NCBI GenBank assembly: GCA_003326195.1
Contig: LXQE01000157.1
Coordinates: 118,601-165,389 of the forward strand
Length of the DNA stretch: 46,789 bases
Reading direction: 5' to 3'
DNA from: Nostoc punctiforme NIES-2108
GTDB taxonomy: Bacteria; Cyanobacteriota; Cyanobacteriia; Cyanobacteriales; Nostocaceae
Shown: in pieces, positions 16,495-25,297 of the stretch
How the letters are laid out: every line of letters begins with the position of its first letter
Position numbering within the stretch: position 1 is the stretch's first letter
Notes under the pieces: generated by a model
The model's input: only the letters and a program-made list of their open reading frames with translations
Told to the model about the DNA's origin: nothing
The model's database searches: none
Program-made: the position numbers and the translations under genes

Positions 16495-16607
16495 AGTTAA
16501 ATCAAAAATTAAAGAATTAGGAGACAGTTAAGACAGTTAAGACAGTTAAGCTGATAGTTAAATCAAAAATTGAAGAATTAGGAGACAGTTAAGACAGTTA
16601 AGCTGAT
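16495..16607. repeat. Tandem duplication in the geoA-speY intergenic region
   Basis: A 61-bp copy (16495-16555) is followed directly by a 52-bp copy (16556-16607). They differ by one point change and by one nonamer: acagttaag occurs three times in the first copy and twice in the second. Each copy starts agttaaatcaaaaatt and ends ctgat. The slippage pattern suggests recent expansion. Confidence 0.8.
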
Positions 16608-16731
16608 GGTTAAAAGATTTAAGATAGTTATTAAAGAAAAAATACTAATTGTTAATTTTTTGCAACTAATGTTCATTAAGGCATCATCGTGCCAAAACCG
16701 AAAAATTACGCATTTGCCTGAAACCACATCA

Positions 16732-16754
16732 AGATAAGCATTTGTGGCTTATCT
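16732..16754. promoter_or_regulatory. Hairpin agataagc / gcttatct
   Basis: Perfect 8-bp arms (16732-16739, 16747-16754) with a 7-base loop, about 230 bp upstream of the speY start. It may be an operator or a leader RNA hairpin; nothing identifies a binding protein. Confidence 0.3.
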
Positions 16755-16985
16755 CTTCACTTGCAAAGGACGCAACTTGTTATGCTCACTACAAAATGTA
16801 TATCCACAAAATACTTTCTGGCTTTGATGCGCTAATCATCGGAAAATCCTAAAAGAGATGAAAAAGGTTTCTTCTCCTACTCCTCACTTGCTTTTTCAAG
16901 CTAGTGGCAAAAAAGTATTGCTGTCACTTTGGCTGAAAGCTAGATACCATTAGATTCGGCGTGTTTACTGCTCGGGAGTGCCAAA

Positions 16986-18161
16986 ATGTCTAAACAGCTG
17001 GGTCAAAAAATTGCACCCACACCGATATCAAATGATATCAATGTGGTGGATTTGATCGATCAATACTTCACCGCTTACAACTCAGCGCGGTTGCGGGAAA
17101 TCTGCCAACTACTGAGTCGCGATGTACTAACGGAAGGTGTCACGGTGGGAGTTAGCCTTTCCGGTGCGATGACGCCAGCAGGATTTGGGGTTTCAGCGCT
17201 TGCACCCTTAATTCGCAACGGTTTTATTGACTGGATGATTAGCACTGGTGCAAATCTTTACCACGATATGCACTATGGTTTGGGTTTTGAACTCTTCGCT
17301 GGTAATCCATTTTTGGATGATGTGAAACTGCGCCAAGAAGGCACGATCCGCATTTATGACATTATCTTTGGTTACGATGTGCTGCTAGAAACTGATGCGT
17401 TCATCCGCAAGATTCTCCAAGGAGAAGCGTTTCAAAAGCGGATGGGAACGGCTGAATTTCACCATTTACTAGGTAAATATGTCCGAGAAGTAGAAAAGCA
17501 ATTGGGTGTGCAGCATTCCTGCTTGCTAGCTACAGCTTATGAATATGGCGTACCGATTTATACGTCTTCTCCTGGAGATAGCTCAATTGGGATGAATGTG
17601 GCGGCTTTAGCATTAGAAGGTTCGCAGTTGGTGATAGATCCATCAATTGACGTGAATGAGACAGCAGCGATCGCATATAATGCCCGTGAATCAGGAGGTA
17701 AAAGTGCGGCTGTAATTCTCGGTGGTGGTAGCCCTAAGAACTTTTTGCTACAAACTCAACCGCAACTTCACGAGGTTTTGGGATTAGAAGAACGAGGACA
17801 CGATTACTTTGTGCAGTTTACCGATGCGCGTCCAGATACAGGCGGTTTGTCTGGAGCAACCCCATCGGAAGCCGTCAGTTGGGGTAAGATTGACCCGGAG
17901 GAGTTACCTAATACAATCGTTTGTTATACCGATAGCACGATCGCTTTACCACTAGTGACAGCGTATGTTCTTAACAAATGCCAACCTCGTCCCCTGAAAC
18001 GTATATACGACAGGCGAGAAGCCATTTTAGATAAACTGCAAAAAGACTATCTAGCAGCCAAAACCCAACCATCAGATCAGGTTCCAGCAGCAGTTGCTGA
18101 AAATGCTTCACAGCCAACAGCGACTTATCCCTGTGGTCGGATGATTCCGAATTCTCACTAG
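16986..18161 (+). CDS. speY: SpeY, deoxyhypusine synthase-like homospermidine synthase
   Basis: A member of the deoxyhypusine synthase family, 391 aa. Bacteria have no eIF5A substrate; in Anabaena the homologue SpeY is needed to make sym-homospermidine, together with SpeA and SpeB, and its loss slows diazotrophic growth. Visible family features are VGVSLSGAMTPAGFG, WMISTGANLYHDMHYGL, the active-site block GGGSPKNF with Lys251, and FTDARPDTGGLSGATPSEA followed by VSWGKI. A Pro/Ala-rich tail of about 35 residues follows the domain. The ATG at 16986 is preceded by ctcgggagtgcc, a possible weak ribosome site. It faces away from geoA, and speB lies 5 kb downstream on the opposite strand. Confidence 0.88.
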   Translation: MSKQLGQKIAPTPISNDINVVDLIDQYFTAYNSARLREICQLLSRDVLTEGVTVGVSLSGAMTPAGFGVSALAPLIRNGFIDWMISTGANLYHDMHYGLGFELFAGNPFLDDVKLRQEGTIRIYDIIFGYDVLLETDAFIRKILQGEAFQKRMGTAEFHHLLGKYVREVEKQLGVQHSCLLATAYEYGVPIYTSSPGDSSIGMNVAALALEGSQLVIDPSIDVNETAAIAYNARESGGKSAAVILGGGSPKNFLLQTQPQLHEVLGLEERGHDYFVQFTDARPDTGGLSGATPSEAVSWGKIDPEELPNTIVCYTDSTIALPLVTAYVLNKCQPRPLKRIYDRREAILDKLQKDYLAAKTQPSDQVPAAVAENASQPTATYPCGRMIPNSH

Positions 18162-18185
18162 GGAATAGGCAGGGGGAGAAATCAA

Positions 18186-18213
18186 TTCAAAATTCAAAAT
18201 TCAAAATTCAAAA
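18186..18213. repeat. Heptamer tandem repeat (TTCAAAA)x4
   Basis: Four exact TTCAAAA units lie between the convergent speY and cyclase genes, followed by tgcctcc repeats at 18220-18233. No terminator-like hairpin was seen in this 86-bp gap. Confidence 0.85.
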
Positions 18214-18247
18214 ACTTCTGCCTCCTGCCTCCTCTTTCCCAATGCCC

Positions 18248-20590
18248 TCATCTCTTCTGTCCAATCAACAAATAAGTTGTCATCTTCCCTTTGCTTTTAA
18301 CTTCAATTTCGCCTTGTTTTTCAAATAGAAATTCATCACATAAGTACTTATAAGTATTTTCTGTAACTTGGATTTTACCAGTAATACCTTGGGATTCCAT
18401 ACAGCTAGCGATATTTACTGTGTCTTTACAGAGTTCATAAGTAAACTTATTCGGATCAATGACTCCCCCCACTACCGAACCGCTATGGATGCCGATACGG
18501 ATGCTGAAATTTTGGTTATTCTCAGTATTAAATAGAGCGATCGCAGTTTGCATGTCCAGTGCTATCAGAGCGATCGCTTGAGCATGATCTGGGCGGTGTG
18601 TGGGTAAGCCACCAACTACCATATAAGCATCGTTAATGGTCTTGATTTTCTCTAAACTATGTTGTTCGGTGAGGCGATCGAAAGCTGAGAAAATTGAGTT
18701 GAGTAAGTTCACTAGTTGAATGGCACTCATAGAAGTAGCAATTTCAGCAAAGCCGACGATATCTGCAAATAAAACTGTGACATCAGTAAAGTCTTCGGTA
18801 ATCCTAGCTGGTTGTTCTTTGAGTTCTTTAGAGATTGCACCTGGCAAAATATTCAGCAATAAACATTCGGTTTCTTTCTGCTGATTGCGAAGTGTTTTTT
18901 CTGCTACTATTCTCTGGGTTACATTGCGAAAAATGCCGCGAATCGCAACTGGATGACCTTCAACAAATTTACAATTAATATTACCTTCTAGAAATATTGT
19001 TTGACCGTCTTTAGTGACGAATATAGCTGTTACTTGCCCAAGCTTTTCTCCTGATAGCACGCGATAAAATCTTTGCAAACAGCTTTGTTTAAACTCTGGA
19101 TGTATAATATCGAAAATACTCATATTCGCAATTTCAGCTTCGCTATATCCCAAAGTTTCTCGCCATGCACGATTGACATACAAAAAACGACCAGATGGGT
19201 TGACAGATTGAATCAAGTCATTAGCATTTTCAAATAAATCTCGATATCGTTCTTCACTTTCTAAAAGAGCATTTTCTGCTTGTTTGCGTTTGATAAATTG
19301 AGCAATTTGGCTACCAATAGAACCCATCATTTGCAATAGGTCTTTATCTTTTGGTAGTAACTCCCGACTAGAGAAAACCATCACTCCTAAGATTTCACTA
19401 TCGTCTAAAATGGGGAAGCCAAAAGCTGCGTGTAATCCAGCCTCTACAGCAGGTAGCGATCGCCTTTGATCTCCATCTACTGTGATATCTTTAATCCACA
19501 AAGGCAAACGTCTGATCCAAATTCTACCAGGTAAGCCAACACTAGGTGTATAAGTAGTTTGCCAGGTGATTGCTTTAAACTCTCGGACAGAAACTAATCG
19601 ACTTGACCAAATTTCCACACACCTTAGTACTGCATTGAGACTATCTCCTTGTACCGAAGTGCCAATATATTGGCTTGGTGTCCAAAGTTCGCCTAAATCC
19701 CATCCCAAGTTTTGACAAATCGACTGCAAAATTTGCGGAATCGCCTGCTTGATGCTCTGTGATTCTGATAATATGCGAGTAATAGAATACTGGGCGCTTG
19801 TACGCTGTTCCCGGCGTTGCCAAGCAGTAATATCCCGACCAATATAGACAATATCTTCTAGCCCTTCTGTTTTTTTTGGAATCACTGAGCAAGAAAAAGC
19901 AATTAACAGTTTTTCTCTAGTTTTTGTTCGACAAACTACTTCTAGATTCTGTGAATTACGCTTTAAATAAGAATGCTGATAAATAGCTTTAATTAAAATC
20001 TGATTGTCATCAATAATTAGTGATATTGGTTGATTTATTAACTCTTCTTCCTGAAAACCAAATAATTTTTGAGCGGCACGATTTACTTTTTTTATTTTTC
20101 CGGAATTACTGGTTACTAACAAAGCATCTGCCATTGAAGTAATTACTTGTTCCATGTAATTTCTGTATGAGATTAAAGTACTTGATAGCAAATTCGCTTT
20201 TTTGGCTTGCTGTGCTAATTTTTGCTTTAAAATAAACCTATCGGTAACATCTTCAATTAGGACTATTAATTTATTTTCCTGCTGTTCACCGATAATATAT
20301 ATATCTATATATAGACGGAGTTTATCCTCTAAACATCGTTCAATCGCTTCTAATTCAAACAGTTCTTGCTCCCCTTGTAGAATAGCTTTCAGAATATCTT
20401 CAAGTCCGATAAACTCAGGAAAACTTAGCCGGACATCTTTTCCCTGCATCACCTTATCAGGACGCTTTGCAAACCGTTCTGCTTGCTCGGATTTATCTAT
20501 GATGCAGAAATTATCATCCAGTTCTAAGCGTTCAAACTTAAGGAGAAAAGAAGGTTTGTTAAAAATCCGATCTAGTACTTGGTCTTTCAT
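18248..20590 (-). CDS. PAS/GAF class III nucleotide cyclase with altered catalytic site
   Basis: A cytoplasmic sensor cyclase of 780 aa without membrane segments. Domains: a divergent PAS-like region (about 20-120), a PAS (146-260, EQVITSMADALLVTS), a GAF (275-440), a PAS (450-570, ESEERYRDLFENANDLIQSV) and a C-terminal class III cyclase domain (595-778). Metal-binding Asp610 (VLFADIVGF) and Asp654 are present, as are the adenine-selective Lys650 and Asp723 and the conserved Asn726. Three normally conserved positions differ: Gly to Asn653 (KTINDAY), Gly to Lys722 (CKDTVN), and the transition-state Arg to Cys730 (NIASCMES). The enzyme may be weak, inactive, or a regulatory partner. It lies between speY and speB and about 2 kb from the cNMP-domain shell locus, which is suggestive but not evidence of a link. 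Confidence 0.88.
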   Translation of the reverse strand: MKDQVLDRIFNKPSFLLKFERLELDDNFCIIDKSEQAERFAKRPDKVMQGKDVRLSFPEFIGLEDILKAILQGEQELFELEAIERCLEDKLRLYIDIYIIGEQQENKLIVLIEDVTDRFILKQKLAQQAKKANLLSSTLISYRNYMEQVITSMADALLVTSNSGKIKKVNRAAQKLFGFQEEELINQPISLIIDDNQILIKAIYQHSYLKRNSQNLEVVCRTKTREKLLIAFSCSVIPKKTEGLEDIVYIGRDITAWQRREQRTSAQYSITRILSESQSIKQAIPQILQSICQNLGWDLGELWTPSQYIGTSVQGDSLNAVLRCVEIWSSRLVSVREFKAITWQTTYTPSVGLPGRIWIRRLPLWIKDITVDGDQRRSLPAVEAGLHAAFGFPILDDSEILGVMVFSSRELLPKDKDLLQMMGSIGSQIAQFIKRKQAENALLESEERYRDLFENANDLIQSVNPSGRFLYVNRAWRETLGYSEAEIANMSIFDIIHPEFKQSCLQRFYRVLSGEKLGQVTAIFVTKDGQTIFLEGNINCKFVEGHPVAIRGIFRNVTQRIVAEKTLRNQQKETECLLLNILPGAISKELKEQPARITEDFTDVTVLFADIVGFAEIATSMSAIQLVNLLNSIFSAFDRLTEQHSLEKIKTINDAYMVVGGLPTHRPDHAQAIALIALDMQTAIALFNTENNQNFSIRIGIHSGSVVGGVIDPNKFTYELCKDTVNIASCMESQGITGKIQVTENTYKYLCDEFLFEKQGEIEVKSKGKMTTYLLIGQKR

Positions 20591-21018
20591 TCTGGTATAG
20601 AAACAAGCTTTAGAGTTATCTTTAAAAGGAAGATTCTGAGGAAAGAGAATATTTCAAGCGATAGGAAAATAAAACCTCTAATCTTTGCCAGATTAAGATA
20701 TCATCACAGTAATAAATAATAGCTCACTAATCACAACTACGATTTAATAATTAAGTACAACTAATAATTATTGTAGTTATTCTTGTAAATGTTTGATTAA
20801 TATAAGCCTATTTGTCCAAAATCTGCATAAGTTACTATTACTCAGTTTTTTTACTAAATGCTATTTTTTCACATCAATCGAGTATTGTTGAGTAAAAACT
20901 ACTAGTTCGCTGTGGCGGAAGCTTACCAACCTTTAACAAGTTGTTCAGAGTAACTTATCTGGTTAATTGAGATAGTAGCTAGATTTCCGTCATGCTGTAC
21001 TAGTACTTTGTCAAGGTA
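20591..21018. other. AT-rich upstream region of the cyclase gene, no gene seen
   Basis: This is the first part of a 940-bp gene-free stretch (20591-21533) and should contain the cyclase promoter. No coding frame or hairpin of note; the rest of the stretch is taken up by repeats and hairpins listed next. Confidence 0.4.
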
Positions 21019-21133
21019 GTGCAAGAGGGTTTGTAGTGAGTTAGCGTGGTCTTCTCTACGAGACGCTTCGCGATCGCATAGCATCTCGTAGAGAAGGGGG
21101 TTTCCTATGAGCGACTAACAAACCCATTCGCAC
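21019..21133. repeat. Nested inverted-repeat element (MITE-like)
   Basis: An outer pair, gtgcaagagggtttgt (21019-21034) and acaaacccattcgcac (21118-21133), matches at 13 of 16 positions. An inner pair, cttctctacgaga (21051-21063) and tctcgtagagaag (21084-21096), is perfect and encloses a HIP1 site. The inner hairpin is of a type scattered through Nostoc genomes. No clear target duplication. Confidence 0.55.
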
Positions 21134-21166
21134 AACATCTCCGTTTAGTAGAAGGGTAAGTACCTT

Positions 21167-21193
21167 AGTCCTTACTACAAACTTGCTTACCCA
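21167..21193. repeat. Second copy of the agtccttactacaaactt repeat
   Basis: Matches bases 135-161 at 25 of 27 positions (cttgcttaccca against cttatttaccca). The left palindromic half seen at 100-134 is not kept intact here. Confidence 0.65.
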
Positions 21194-21399
21194 TTAATTT
21201 AAACTAAATAAGCTTGATTAATATTTATAATATACTTCTTTTGGAGGATTGACAGTTTAATATAAGATTGCTGTTAGACTCAGCTTATACTTAACAGTTG
21301 CCTTCATATTTAATTTTAATCCTATGTGGTATTTTACAAAAGGGCGAATTAGATTAATATTGCAACTAAATATTGCTGGAAACACCTTTTATTAGTTTC

Positions 21400-21430
21400 A
21401 CTATCTTGAAAGTTCATTTTTCAAGATAGT
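21400..21430. repeat. 12-bp perfect hairpin actatcttgaaa / tttcaagatagt
   Basis: The arms 21400-21411 and 21419-21430 surround a 7-base loop. It is about 100 bp beyond the stop of the minus-strand gene at 21534, with no T-run, so it may be a second-line terminator or a repeat. Confidence 0.4.
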
Positions 21431-21467
21431 GCGATCGCCACTAGGAAATTTGAAACTCGTCACTTTG

Positions 21468-21510
21468 TAAGAGAGTGGCGAATCTGTAGGAAAATCCCGC
21501 CACTCTCTTA
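21468..21510 (-). terminator. Hairpin 24 bp after the 386-aa secreted-protein gene
   Basis: Perfect 13-bp arms taagagagtggcg (21468-21480) and cgccactctctta (21498-21510). The position just past the stop codon suggests transcript termination or 3' protection; no U-tract follows, so the call is tentative. Confidence 0.45.
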
Positions 21511-21533
21511 TTCTTCAATTCCATCAATGAAGT

Positions 21534-22679
21534 TTATGATTCTGCGCTGGCTACGATTTGATTCCAGGCTTTGACTGCTGTCTGTAAATTCTTTGGCAGG
21601 TTATTTTGAGAAATATCATTGTACTGAACCGTACCTTCTTGGCTGGTGAGCGTATAGGTGATATAATCAGCAGCACCACTGGGAGCTGGGTAACTCAGAT
21701 TTCGAAATTTACTAAAGTGAGAACGTTTTAGCGATCGCACAAATTCTTGTACCTGTTGCACAGAAACACGGCGAATACTACGTTCAGAATCATTGGCATC
21801 ACCAATCCGCACGCGAATCAGTCGCCCATCTTTGAGTAAAACAGTCTCATAGGTTCTGCCAGCAAAACCCCCACTGGATATTTGGCGAAATACTATATCT
21901 CGATCTAACGGTGGTGGTAACTCACTAGCTGGAATTTGCACAGGACTCAGTGTCGTTTCGTTAGCCTTTTGATTCAGCCTGAGTGCGGCACCTGTTTGAT
22001 TAGTATGATAAACCAAGGTTTGGTCAACTCCGCCGACAACCACCCGCCAGCCTGATACCAAAGCTTGGGTACAGAATTCATCAGCATTAGCTAATTCTAA
22101 GCAGCTATCTCTCCAAGTTTGCTGTTGAGCCTCAATAATGGTTAACTGATAAATTGGCTGCTGCAAACGTCTGGATGCGGCTTGTAAAACCGCATTTTTT
22201 ACAGATGTAGGTAATTTATTTGGCAGATTGTCTGAGGGAGTGTTTGCCGAAGCTAAACGTAGCGATCGCCCATTATTATTGGTATGATAAACCCAGTTTT
22301 CTCTGCCATTAGATACCACAATCCGCCAACCCGGAACTAACGCTTGGGTGCAAATTTCATCAGCTTGAGGTAGTTCTAAGCAACCATTGCGCCAAGTCTG
22401 TTGATTGTAGTCAATAATTTGCAGTTGTCTAGTAAAAACTCCCTGTCTGCGCGCTAAATCTTGCAGTACTGCATTAGCTACTGGACGTGGCAAGCGGTTT
22501 AGTTTAATATTGTCTTTAACAACTTCATTGCTTGTTTCTAAAGAGAAGTTCGCAGAAGCGCCTGTAGCACTTTTAATAAGTGTTAAACTGCTACTAACAG
22601 ACAAAACCCCAGTCAAAATTAAAGCAGTTAAAATTCGTGTTTTATTGATGTTAAAGTAGTTTTTCAGCATGATTTTCAT
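21534..22679 (-). CDS. Exported protein with two tandem Cys-containing repeats
   Basis: An exported protein of 381 aa if started at ATG 22679 (ATG 22670 is the alternative; the upstream TTG is unlikely). A signal peptide is visible: basic start, hydrophobic core ILTALILTGVLSVSSSLTLI and a cleavage region near SATGASA. Two homologous segments of about 85 residues follow, each with the pattern LPxxVxxAVLQxxxRR, QQTWRxxCLEL, a second Cys in (D)E(I/F)CTQALV, GWR(I/V)VV and VYHTN. The paired Cys of each unit could form a disulfide. The last 130 residues form a separate domain with GGFAGRTYETVLLKDGRLIR. I do not recognise a named family or function. It lies between the cyclase and agmatinase genes. 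Confidence 0.75.
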   Translation of the reverse strand: MKIMLKNYFNINKTRILTALILTGVLSVSSSLTLIKSATGASANFSLETSNEVVKDNIKLNRLPRPVANAVLQDLARRQGVFTRQLQIIDYNQQTWRNGCLELPQADEICTQALVPGWRIVVSNGRENWVYHTNNNGRSLRLASANTPSDNLPNKLPTSVKNAVLQAASRRLQQPIYQLTIIEAQQQTWRDSCLELANADEFCTQALVSGWRVVVGGVDQTLVYHTNQTGAALRLNQKANETTLSPVQIPASELPPPLDRDIVFRQISSGGFAGRTYETVLLKDGRLIRVRIGDANDSERSIRRVSVQQVQEFVRSLKRSHFSKFRNLSYPAPSGAADYITYTLTSQEGTVQYNDISQNNLPKNLQTAVKAWNQIVASAES

Positions 22680-23068
22680 AGTAAAATAAAACAAATAAAT
22701 AGTATTCAGCCACTAATAGACAATAAAATATATAATTCTATAACTTCACTATGGGCAATTAGTTTAGTATCTATATTATGAAACAGATATAAAGACAGAC
22801 GCTGATGTACTGATTGTTTGTTCCTTATATAAATTCTGCTTGAAGAAGAATTCAGGAGTCAGAAAATCAGTGGGGGATAACCTGTGGGATCTTACTACAG
22901 ACCCGCCACTGATTGAAAACCACTAAATCTTTTCTTTCAGAGACGCTGTTCGCGTTTGATTTACTGGGGGTTTTAAACCCTCTTATTCAGACGCTCGATG
23001 ACTCGCTACCGCTGCGTGCGCTATCCGCCAGTCGTACAGAATTAATTCTGTTAGCGGATAGCTAAGGT
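22680..23068. other. Intergenic region downstream of speB
   Basis: About 390 bp without a gene. It contains palindromic repeat debris (agcggatagc and gctatccgc near 23020-23063) and begins the gactcctgactcctgaattc repeat that runs into the 3' end of the agmatinase frame. Confidence 0.45.
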
Positions 23069-24133
23069 TTAGCCCATTCTGACTCCTGACTCCTGAATTC
23101 TATTTGATAAATCCATAAAATTTGCCAGCTTGTAAACTACCCGCGCTCCAACATTACCATCCCACTCCGCATCACCGACTTCGCAGATATCAAAGCCAAT
23201 TATTTTTCTTCCACTATTGACCAATTCTCGGAACAGACAAAAAGTTTGCTCTAATTCCAACCCACCTGGAACAGGAGTACCCGTACTCGGACAGAGTTTT
23301 GGATCTAAACCATCTACATCAAAGCTAATATAAACATACTCAGGTAAATGACTGATCATTTCTCGGCATAAATCAATCCAAGTTGTGCCAGAGTAAAGCT
23401 TTTGCTTAATAGCCGGATCGTAATAAGCAATAATGCGACTATCAGATTGGTCAATCATTTGCACTTCATCATGACTAATATCACGCAAACCTACCTGTAC
23501 TAACTTAGAAATTTGCGGTATTTTCATCGCATTAAACATAATCGACGCATGGGAAAATTCAAATCCCTCATAAGCATCGCGTAAATCTGCGTGGGCATCA
23601 ATGTGCAAAATGCCATAGTTTGAGTATTTAGCTGCTAATGCTTGGAAATAACCTAAAGGCGAACTGTGATCTCCACCAATGACTGCAACTCGCTTACCAT
23701 TATTAATTGCTGCCTGACAATTTTCAAACAGCCATTGATTCACCTGTTGACCAGCCTGATTAATTTCTGTCAAGACAGGTGTTAAATCTGGTGTATCTAA
23801 GAGTTGTTTACCTTGGGCTAATCGCTCGATAATTTTTGCTGCTAAGGTGCGGTAATATGTGTTTTTCTCTAAAATACCTTGGGGAATTTCTTCCATAAAA
23901 ATTCCCTGCTTCCAACCATCAGGGTTATCAAAATCGAACAAATCTAATTGAGTCGAAGCATCTAGAATTCGCTGTGGACCATTAGCAGTGCCAGCACCAT
24001 AGGAAACAGTGACTTCCCACGGTACACCAAAGACAATCAAGTTTGCAGACTCATAATCGCAGGGCAAACCTAAGAGGTTGCCATTGATTTCACCTACGCC
24101 GCTGGGATTGTAGTCTTTTAATTGATTACTCAT
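23069..24133 (-). CDS. speB: Agmatinase-type ureohydrolase (SpeB)
   Basis: A manganese-dependent ureohydrolase, 354 aa from ATG 24133 (MSNQLKDYNPSG). Metal-site motifs are GGDHSSPLGYF, HIDAHADLRDAYEG with SHAS, and SFDVDGLDPKLCPSTGTPVP. SpeB converts agmatine to putrescine and urea; in Anabaena this feeds homospermidine synthesis with SpeY, whose gene lies nearby. A longer frame to 24199 adds a basic leader and is not preferred. The last five codons (GVRMG) fall inside a short tandem repeat, so the C-terminus may have been changed by repeat spread. An alternative is the related guanidine hydrolase of cyanobacteria; the speY context favours agmatinase. Confidence 0.82.
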   Translation of the reverse strand: MSNQLKDYNPSGVGEINGNLLGLPCDYESANLIVFGVPWEVTVSYGAGTANGPQRILDASTQLDLFDFDNPDGWKQGIFMEEIPQGILEKNTYYRTLAAKIIERLAQGKQLLDTPDLTPVLTEINQAGQQVNQWLFENCQAAINNGKRVAVIGGDHSSPLGYFQALAAKYSNYGILHIDAHADLRDAYEGFEFSHASIMFNAMKIPQISKLVQVGLRDISHDEVQMIDQSDSRIIAYYDPAIKQKLYSGTTWIDLCREMISHLPEYVYISFDVDGLDPKLCPSTGTPVPGGLELEQTFCLFRELVNSGRKIIGFDICEVGDAEWDGNVGARVVYKLANFMDLSNRIQESGVRMG

Positions 24134-24324
24134 TGAGTATCTTCTAGATTTACGTGGATAGACAGCACGCCGCCTAGTGGACATCTGCATTGTAATCAAA
24201 ATTTTTCACAGACAGTAAACTGCTTCAAAGGATGAACAGGAAAAAACCATGAGTATACATATCGCTTCAGCATAGTTTATAGGGTACAGAGGATAGTTTT
24301 TGTTTCCTGTGCCTTGTTAACTCC

Positions 24325-24627
24325 CTACTCAACCCGCTTAACTTTAAATCCTCGCAACCCTTCTGGTACTTCATACTCAACCACAACATCTTTAACTACA
24401 GCAGCTGGTGGTCCAGAGTGACACCAGCGAACCATGTCATCTACAACCTCTCGCGCCCCTTCAAAAACTGCCTCGACTCGATTATCGGGGAGATTCCGCA
24501 CCCAACCGGTTAATCCCAACTGGCTAGCTGTATCGACAGTGGAATAGCGATAGCCGACTCCTTGGACTCGGCCAGAAATGAATACATGGGCGCGGATAAT
24601 CTTTGGCAGTGCTGTGGAATTCTGCAT
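24325..24627 (-). CDS. acyP: Acylphosphatase
   Basis: A small cytosolic enzyme of 100 aa that hydrolyses the carboxyl-phosphate bond of acylphosphates such as acetyl phosphate. The active-site loop ISGRVQGVGYRYSTVDTA includes the conserved Arg that binds phosphate, and GWVRNLPDNRVEAVFEG carries the catalytic Asn. A short N-terminal extension precedes the fold. It lies upstream of speB on the same strand with a 190-bp gap, so it is probably a separate unit. Confidence 0.95.
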   Translation of the reverse strand: MQNSTALPKIIRAHVFISGRVQGVGYRYSTVDTASQLGLTGWVRNLPDNRVEAVFEGAREVVDDMVRWCHSGPPAAVVKDVVVEYEVPEGLRGFKVKRVE

Positions 24628-24866
24628 AGACTGGTCTAATCTTTACGATTTCCAGTCTACCTAGTTTGTGTATACACAATCTGTTTTTAACTCCAATTAG
24701 CGAAATTAATTTCAGTCTTTCTTAATACCTACTAGTTTTTGTTTATCTCCAGCGCTTTTCAAGTAATTAAACTACCCTACTATCCATTTAAGTTCTAGTC
24801 TAAATACCTAAAAACTGCTGTAATTTAATCAGTAGTAAGTTTTCCACTTGGAATTTTAAATTGTTT

Positions 24867-25244
24867 ATGTCTAACCTGCCACCACTTAATACAGAAACAA
24901 TTTGGGCAATTCTTAACGATAAACTTGATGATGCCACGGTCAACCAGTTGCTATGGCATTATTTAGGCTATCGCTATGACTCATCAATTGCACAATGGGA
25001 CACTAGCCAAGTTGCACCAGAATGGCAGGGTGAGTACCCACAACCACCAGATTTCATTGAATCTCGCCCCGCAACTGTCAAGCTGACTCGTTCTATTCCT
25101 GCTGAAAATAAACAAATGCTAAAAGAAAAGCTGGGTTTCAAAGGTTACAAGATTGGGGAATTTGGACCTCGGCAAACTCGCAGGGCAACAGCTGCGAATT
25201 GGTTGTTAAGTTATCTGCAACAAACTAACAATAAAAAAGAGTAA
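24867..25244 (+). CDS. DUF1823 family protein, 125 aa
   Basis: A small soluble protein shared by cyanobacteria and plants with no known function. Recognisable blocks are LLWHYLGYRYD, then SQVAPEWQGEYPQPPDFIES, then RPATVKLTRSIPAENKQ and LGFKGYKIGEFGPRQTRRA, with AANWLLSYL at the end. I start it at ATG 24867; a TTG two codons earlier is less likely. It stands alone and is followed by a hairpin. Confidence 0.85.
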   Translation: MSNLPPLNTETIWAILNDKLDDATVNQLLWHYLGYRYDSSIAQWDTSQVAPEWQGEYPQPPDFIESRPATVKLTRSIPAENKQMLKEKLGFKGYKIGEFGPRQTRRATAANWLLSYLQQTNNKKE

Positions 25245-25252
25245 TCTTACAG

Positions 25253-25297
25253 TAGATATTTGGTAAAAAACATCCTATTCCTTTCACCAAATATCTA
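25253..25297 (+). terminator. Hairpin after the DUF1823 gene
   Basis: Perfect 12-bp arms tagatatttggt (25253-25264) and accaaatatcta (25286-25297), beginning 9 bp after the stop codon. The following gttgtttg is a weak U-tract. Confidence 0.55.

Larger units (their letters stand above)
16199..16985. promoter_or_regulatory. Divergent control region between geoA and speY
   Basis: About 790 bp with no gene, holding the promoters of both divergent units. It contains a long imperfect direct repeat (16495-16607) and an 8-bp hairpin (16732-16754), listed separately. No convincing NtcA or Crp box was found by eye. Confidence 0.5.
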
